From Vallitalea maricola (GTDB lineage: Bacteria > Bacillota > Clostridia > Lachnospirales > Vallitaleaceae): a DNA stretch of 64,000 bases. The stretch covers positions 1-64,000 of the forward strand of contig NZ_BTPU01000036.1 in the NCBI RefSeq assembly GCF_036985595.1, read 5' to 3'. Numbering within the stretch: the stretch's first letter is position 1; each line of letters starts with the position of its first letter. The position numbers were made by a program, and so were the translations under genes. Of this stretch, positions 60,996 to 64,000 are shown in pieces. The notes below the pieces were generated by a model. It worked only from the letters and a program-made list of their open reading frames with translations, was not told the DNA's origin and did not search any database.

Positions 60996-61925
60996 ATGGA
61001 ATATGTAGGAATTGGAATTATTGCTATCGTAGTTATTTTAATAATAAGTAGTATCAAGGTGGTACCACAAGCACATTCGTATGTAATTGAAAGACTTGGT
61101 GCATTCCAGACGTCTTGGTCAGTGGGATTACATATTAAAATACCACTAATTGATAAAGTAGCAAGAAGAGTATCATTAAAAGAACAAGTTTTAGACTTTC
61201 CACCACAACCAGTTATTACCAAAGATAACGTTACTATGAGAATAGATACAGTTGTATACTACCAAATAACTGACCCAAAAGCTTATGCATATGGAATAGT
61301 TAATCCATTATCAGCAATTGAAAACTTGACAGCAACTACACTTAGAAATATAATTGGTGATCTGGAACTTGATGAAACATTAACATCTAGAGAGCTTATC
61401 AATACAAAAATGAGAAGTATTCTTGACGAAGCAACAGACCCATGGGGAATAAAAGTCAATCGTGTTGAACTAAAAAATATTATACCACCTGCTGAAATAC
61501 AAGATGCTATGGAGCGTCAAATGAAAGCAGAAAGAGGTAGGAGAGAAGCTATCCTTAGAGCTGAAGGTGAGAAGAAATCAGCTATCTTAGTAGCAGAAGG
61601 TAGAAAAGAATCAGCTATACTAGAAGCAGAAGCACAAAAGGCAGCAGCTATCCTTAGAGCTGAAGCTAAGAAAGAAGCAGCTATAAGAGAAGCAGAAGGT
61701 GAAGCTGAAGCTATCTTAAAAGTTCAAACAGCTACTGCTGAAGGTATTAAGAAGATTAATGAATCCAAACCTTCAAGCCAAGTAATATCTATTAAGAGCC
61801 TAGAAGCTTTTGCTAAAGCAGCTGATGGAAAAGCAACCAAGATAATTATTCCATCAGAGATACAAGGTTTAGCAGGGTTAGCTAAATCAGTTGTGGAAAT
61901 CGCAAAGGATGATAAAGTTGACTAA
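60996..61925 (+). CDS. SPFH/Band 7 (stomatin-like, QmcA type) protein
   Basis: A 309-residue membrane-attached protein with an N-terminal helix (residues 2-22), then the SPFH domain (VPQAHSYVIERLGAFQTSWS to VELKNIIPPAEIQDAME). From residue 175 comes a long Ala/Glu/Lys coiled coil made of repeats such as GEKKSAILVAEGRKESAI and EAEAQKAAAILRAEAKKEAA. The end returns to SQVISIKSLEAFAKAADGKA. These oligomerise to ring or cage scaffolds. It is cotranscribed with the NfeD-like gene. Confidence 0.93.
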   Translation: MEYVGIGIIAIVVILIISSIKVVPQAHSYVIERLGAFQTSWSVGLHIKIPLIDKVARRVSLKEQVLDFPPQPVITKDNVTMRIDTVVYYQITDPKAYAYGIVNPLSAIENLTATTLRNIIGDLELDETLTSRELINTKMRSILDEATDPWGIKVNRVELKNIIPPAEIQDAMERQMKAERGRREAILRAEGEKKSAILVAEGRKESAILEAEAQKAAAILRAEAKKEAAIREAEGEAEAILKVQTATAEGIKKINESKPSSQVISIKSLEAFAKAADGKATKIIIPSEIQGLAGLAKSVVEIAKDDKVD

Positions 61926-61990
61926 GATATATACTATTTAACTTAGTGGATGCATTGAATTATGCAAAATTTAATATAAGTTAAATAATA

Positions 61991-62037
61991 TAATGGGCTA
62001 GCTTATTTAGATGTTCTATATTATAGTTAGCCCATTA
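61991..62037 (+). terminator. Terminator of the NfeD-SPFH operon
   Basis: TAATGGGCTA pairs with TAGCCCATTA; the loop is 27 bases with weak inner pairing. No strong T tail. Confidence 0.7.
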
Positions 62038-62079
62038 AATGTATAATTTTAGTGTGTCGAATAAGGGAGAAATATTCAA

Positions 62080-63915
62080 ATGAAAGAATTAAAAAAAGTA
62101 TCGTATAAAGATTTTATTATGTTAGCTATACTGTTAGCTAAAGTAACATGTTTTTATTTGTTAATAGGATTTACAAAATCAAGTATAATTATAGGAAGCA
62201 TAACATTTTTGTTTTTTGTAGTAATTTTTGTATCATATTTATTTAGCAATAGTAAGCACTGTAATAGATCATTTTTAATTGTATATTCTTTGCTTACATT
62301 ATTAATGTTTGCAGATTGTTTGTATTACAGCTATTTCAATCAATTACCATCAGTAAATCAAGTAGCACAGATGAATAATTTGATTGTTGTTGATGAAAGT
62401 ATCAAATTTACTACACCACCTATAAGTATTCTATTGTTCATTGATATACCTATATACTATATTTATTTCAAGAAGAAGAGAGCACAAATAACAGGTAATG
62501 ATACTGTAAAATTCAAACCTTATAAAAAAGTACTTACATCACTACTATTAGGTTTGCTACTATTGATGTCATGGAATCCAATGAATGCAGATGCAATAAA
62601 AGCAGTTAGTAATACTGAGTTTTTAACATATCATATAAATGATATCTACACAAAAGTATTTGGATACAAAGATAATCAAATCAAGTCAAATGAGAATGTT
62701 GATAAAGTGATTGATGAATTGCAGAAAAACAGATCTATAGATACAAAATATCTTGGGGTAGCAAAAGATAAGAACTTAATTGTTATTCAAGTTGAATCAT
62801 TACAGAATTTCCCTATTAATGCTTATTATGAAGGTCAGGAGCTTACACCTAATCTTAACAAATTAATTAAAGGGGATTCATTATACTTTGAAAATTACTA
62901 TCAGAATATTGGGAGAGGAAATACATCAGATGCAGAGTTTTCAACACAGAATTCTATCTACCCAGTAATTGATGGAGAATGCTATAGATTATACGAGGAT
63001 AATACATTTTATGGTTTGCCTTGGATTATGAGAGAACATGGATATAGTACTAAAGTATTTCATGGTTATGAAGCAAGTTTCTGGAATAGAGAAGCAGCAT
63101 ATCCTAACCAAGGATTTGAGGATTATGTAAGTCTTGAGGATATGAAACTTGATGAAAAGATTGGATTTGGATTATCAGATGTTAGCATGTTTGAACAAGC
63201 AGCTGAACATATAGAAAAAATGGAAAAACCATTCTATTCTTTTTTAATAACATTATCATGTCACCATCCTTATATACTACCTGATAAATACAATACTATA
63301 CAATTGAATTCAGAAGATGAAGGTACAGTATTTGGTAACTATCTACAAGGAGTACATTATTCAGATATGGCTATAGGAGAGTTTATCAGTACACTAAAAG
63401 AAAAGGGTTTGTATGATGATACAATCATAGCTATATATGGTGACCATCATGGACTTAATTGCAAGGATGCAAGTAATTATGAATGTATGACAAGATATTT
63501 AGGCAAAGAATATGACTATAATGAGATGCTTAATATACCTTTAATAATTAACATACCCGGTGCTGATATTAATGAGACCATATCTACTACAGGAGGGCAA
63601 GTTGATTTCTTACCTACCATAACTAACCTATTGGGAGTACCTATCAAAAATAAATATATATTAGGACAAGATTTGGTAAATGCTAAAAAAGGATATGTTG
63701 CATCCGTGACATATATGTTGAGAGGATCTTTTATAACAGATGATGTTATATTTGAAATGTCAAGAGAATCACTATTCAGTACTAGTACAGCAAAGGACTT
63801 AGAGACGAATGAGGTAATTAAGAATAACATTTATTTAGAAGATTACTATAATAGAGCATTACAATTATTAGATACATCCAAGTATATACTTGAAAATAAT
63901 CTAATAACAAGATAA
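62080..63915 (+). CDS. LTA synthase family sulfatase-like protein
   Basis: A 611-residue membrane enzyme of the lipoteichoic-acid-synthase group, which transfers glycerol-phosphate from phosphatidylglycerol outside the cell. Five hydrophobic helices lie in residues 10-170. The extracellular sulfatase-like domain starts near residue 225 (NLIVIQVESLQNFPINAYYE). The nucleophilic Thr stands in NIGRGNTSDAEFSTQNSIYP; metal ligands are in IAIYGDHHG and the Glu of VIQVES. A GGGAGAAAT site precedes the ATG. A phosphoglycerol transferase of another polymer is possible. The last 85 bases of the window hold no further gene start that I can support. Confidence 0.9.
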   Translation: MKELKKVSYKDFIMLAILLAKVTCFYLLIGFTKSSIIIGSITFLFFVVIFVSYLFSNSKHCNRSFLIVYSLLTLLMFADCLYYSYFNQLPSVNQVAQMNNLIVVDESIKFTTPPISILLFIDIPIYYIYFKKKRAQITGNDTVKFKPYKKVLTSLLLGLLLLMSWNPMNADAIKAVSNTEFLTYHINDIYTKVFGYKDNQIKSNENVDKVIDELQKNRSIDTKYLGVAKDKNLIVIQVESLQNFPINAYYEGQELTPNLNKLIKGDSLYFENYYQNIGRGNTSDAEFSTQNSIYPVIDGECYRLYEDNTFYGLPWIMREHGYSTKVFHGYEASFWNREAAYPNQGFEDYVSLEDMKLDEKIGFGLSDVSMFEQAAEHIEKMEKPFYSFLITLSCHHPYILPDKYNTIQLNSEDEGTVFGNYLQGVHYSDMAIGEFISTLKEKGLYDDTIIAIYGDHHGLNCKDASNYECMTRYLGKEYDYNEMLNIPLIINIPGADINETISTTGGQVDFLPTITNLLGVPIKNKYILGQDLVNAKKGYVASVTYMLRGSFITDDVIFEMSRESLFSTSTAKDLETNEVIKNNIYLEDYYNRALQLLDTSKYILENNLITR

Positions 63916-64000
63916 TAATGATTTGCAAGATATGTAAATTAATCTTGATAGTAAAAAACTTATAAGCATCTAAATTATAAGAAAAAAGCAGCTCTAATTA

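Noticed and set aside
1..64000. CRISPR arrays, tRNA and rRNA genes
   Set aside because: I looked for regularly spaced direct repeats, tRNA clover-leaf landmarks and conserved rRNA stretches and found none that I could support by eye.

Overview
The window comes from the chromosome of an AT-rich, low-GC Gram-positive bacterium, most likely an anaerobic member of the Clostridia (a Lachnospirales/Vallitalea-like relative is a guess from gene style, not a proof). The evidence is the ribosomal gene order rplQ-ecfA1-ecfA2-ecfT-truA-rplM-rpsI, strong GGAGG ribosome sites with many GTG/TTG starts, lipoprotein signal peptides, a flavodiiron protein, an L-cysteine desulfidase of the oxygen-labile iron-sulfur type, a DnaE-pfkA pair, and an LtaS-type enzyme. 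I saw no tRNA, rRNA or CRISPR array.

Layout. 1-6370: ribosomal proteins, the shared ECF vitamin-transporter module, TruA and a YibE/F membrane protein. 6307-11560: an accessory island sitting exactly at the 3' end of rpsI. The last codons of rpsI plus its terminator are duplicated about 2 kb downstream, and a decayed tyrosine-recombinase C-terminus lies just inside the left copy. Further on lie an IS3-type remnant, small secreted proteins, a 976-codon lipoprotein frame and a second integrase scrap, so at least one and possibly two integrative elements have entered and decayed here. 11561-13950: a cupin protein and another lipoprotein. 14288-27390: a sugar-utilisation locus with a ROK repressor, a ROK glucokinase, a long mannose-6-phosphate-isomerase-like protein, a YesMN-like two-component system, an LplABC-like importer and a GH13 alpha-glucosidase. 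27641-27946: the tail of a broken ABC-2 permease.

28307-38339 holds the most unusual locus: cysteine desulfidase, a complete LivJHMGF-type ABC importer, an L-2-amino-thiazoline-4-carboxylate-hydrolase-like protein, DhaK and DhaL without DhaM, then a regulator built like a sigma-54 activator but lacking GAFTGA and a normal Walker B. Two copies of a GTATCA-N3-TGATAC inverted repeat bracket the promoter. I read it as an import-and-degradation pathway for a sulfur-containing or amino-acid-derived compound whose substrate is unknown.

38993-50495: a chemoreceptor, DnaE, phosphofructokinase and a LacI-controlled cluster of two Gfo/Idh/MocA oxidoreductases with an IolE-like TIM-barrel protein. 50611-52424 (minus): a YtrA-type GntR repressor with an ABC exporter. 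52632-58952: a CBS-ACT protein, flavodiiron protein, KtrBA potassium uptake, a SpoU-class RNA methyltransferase and an iron-regulated DUF3793-flavodoxin pair behind a perfect Fur-like box. 59130-63915: a membrane TPR protein, an NfeD/SPFH pair and an LtaS-family synthase. Starts were moved downstream wherever a ribosome site clearly fitted a later codon.
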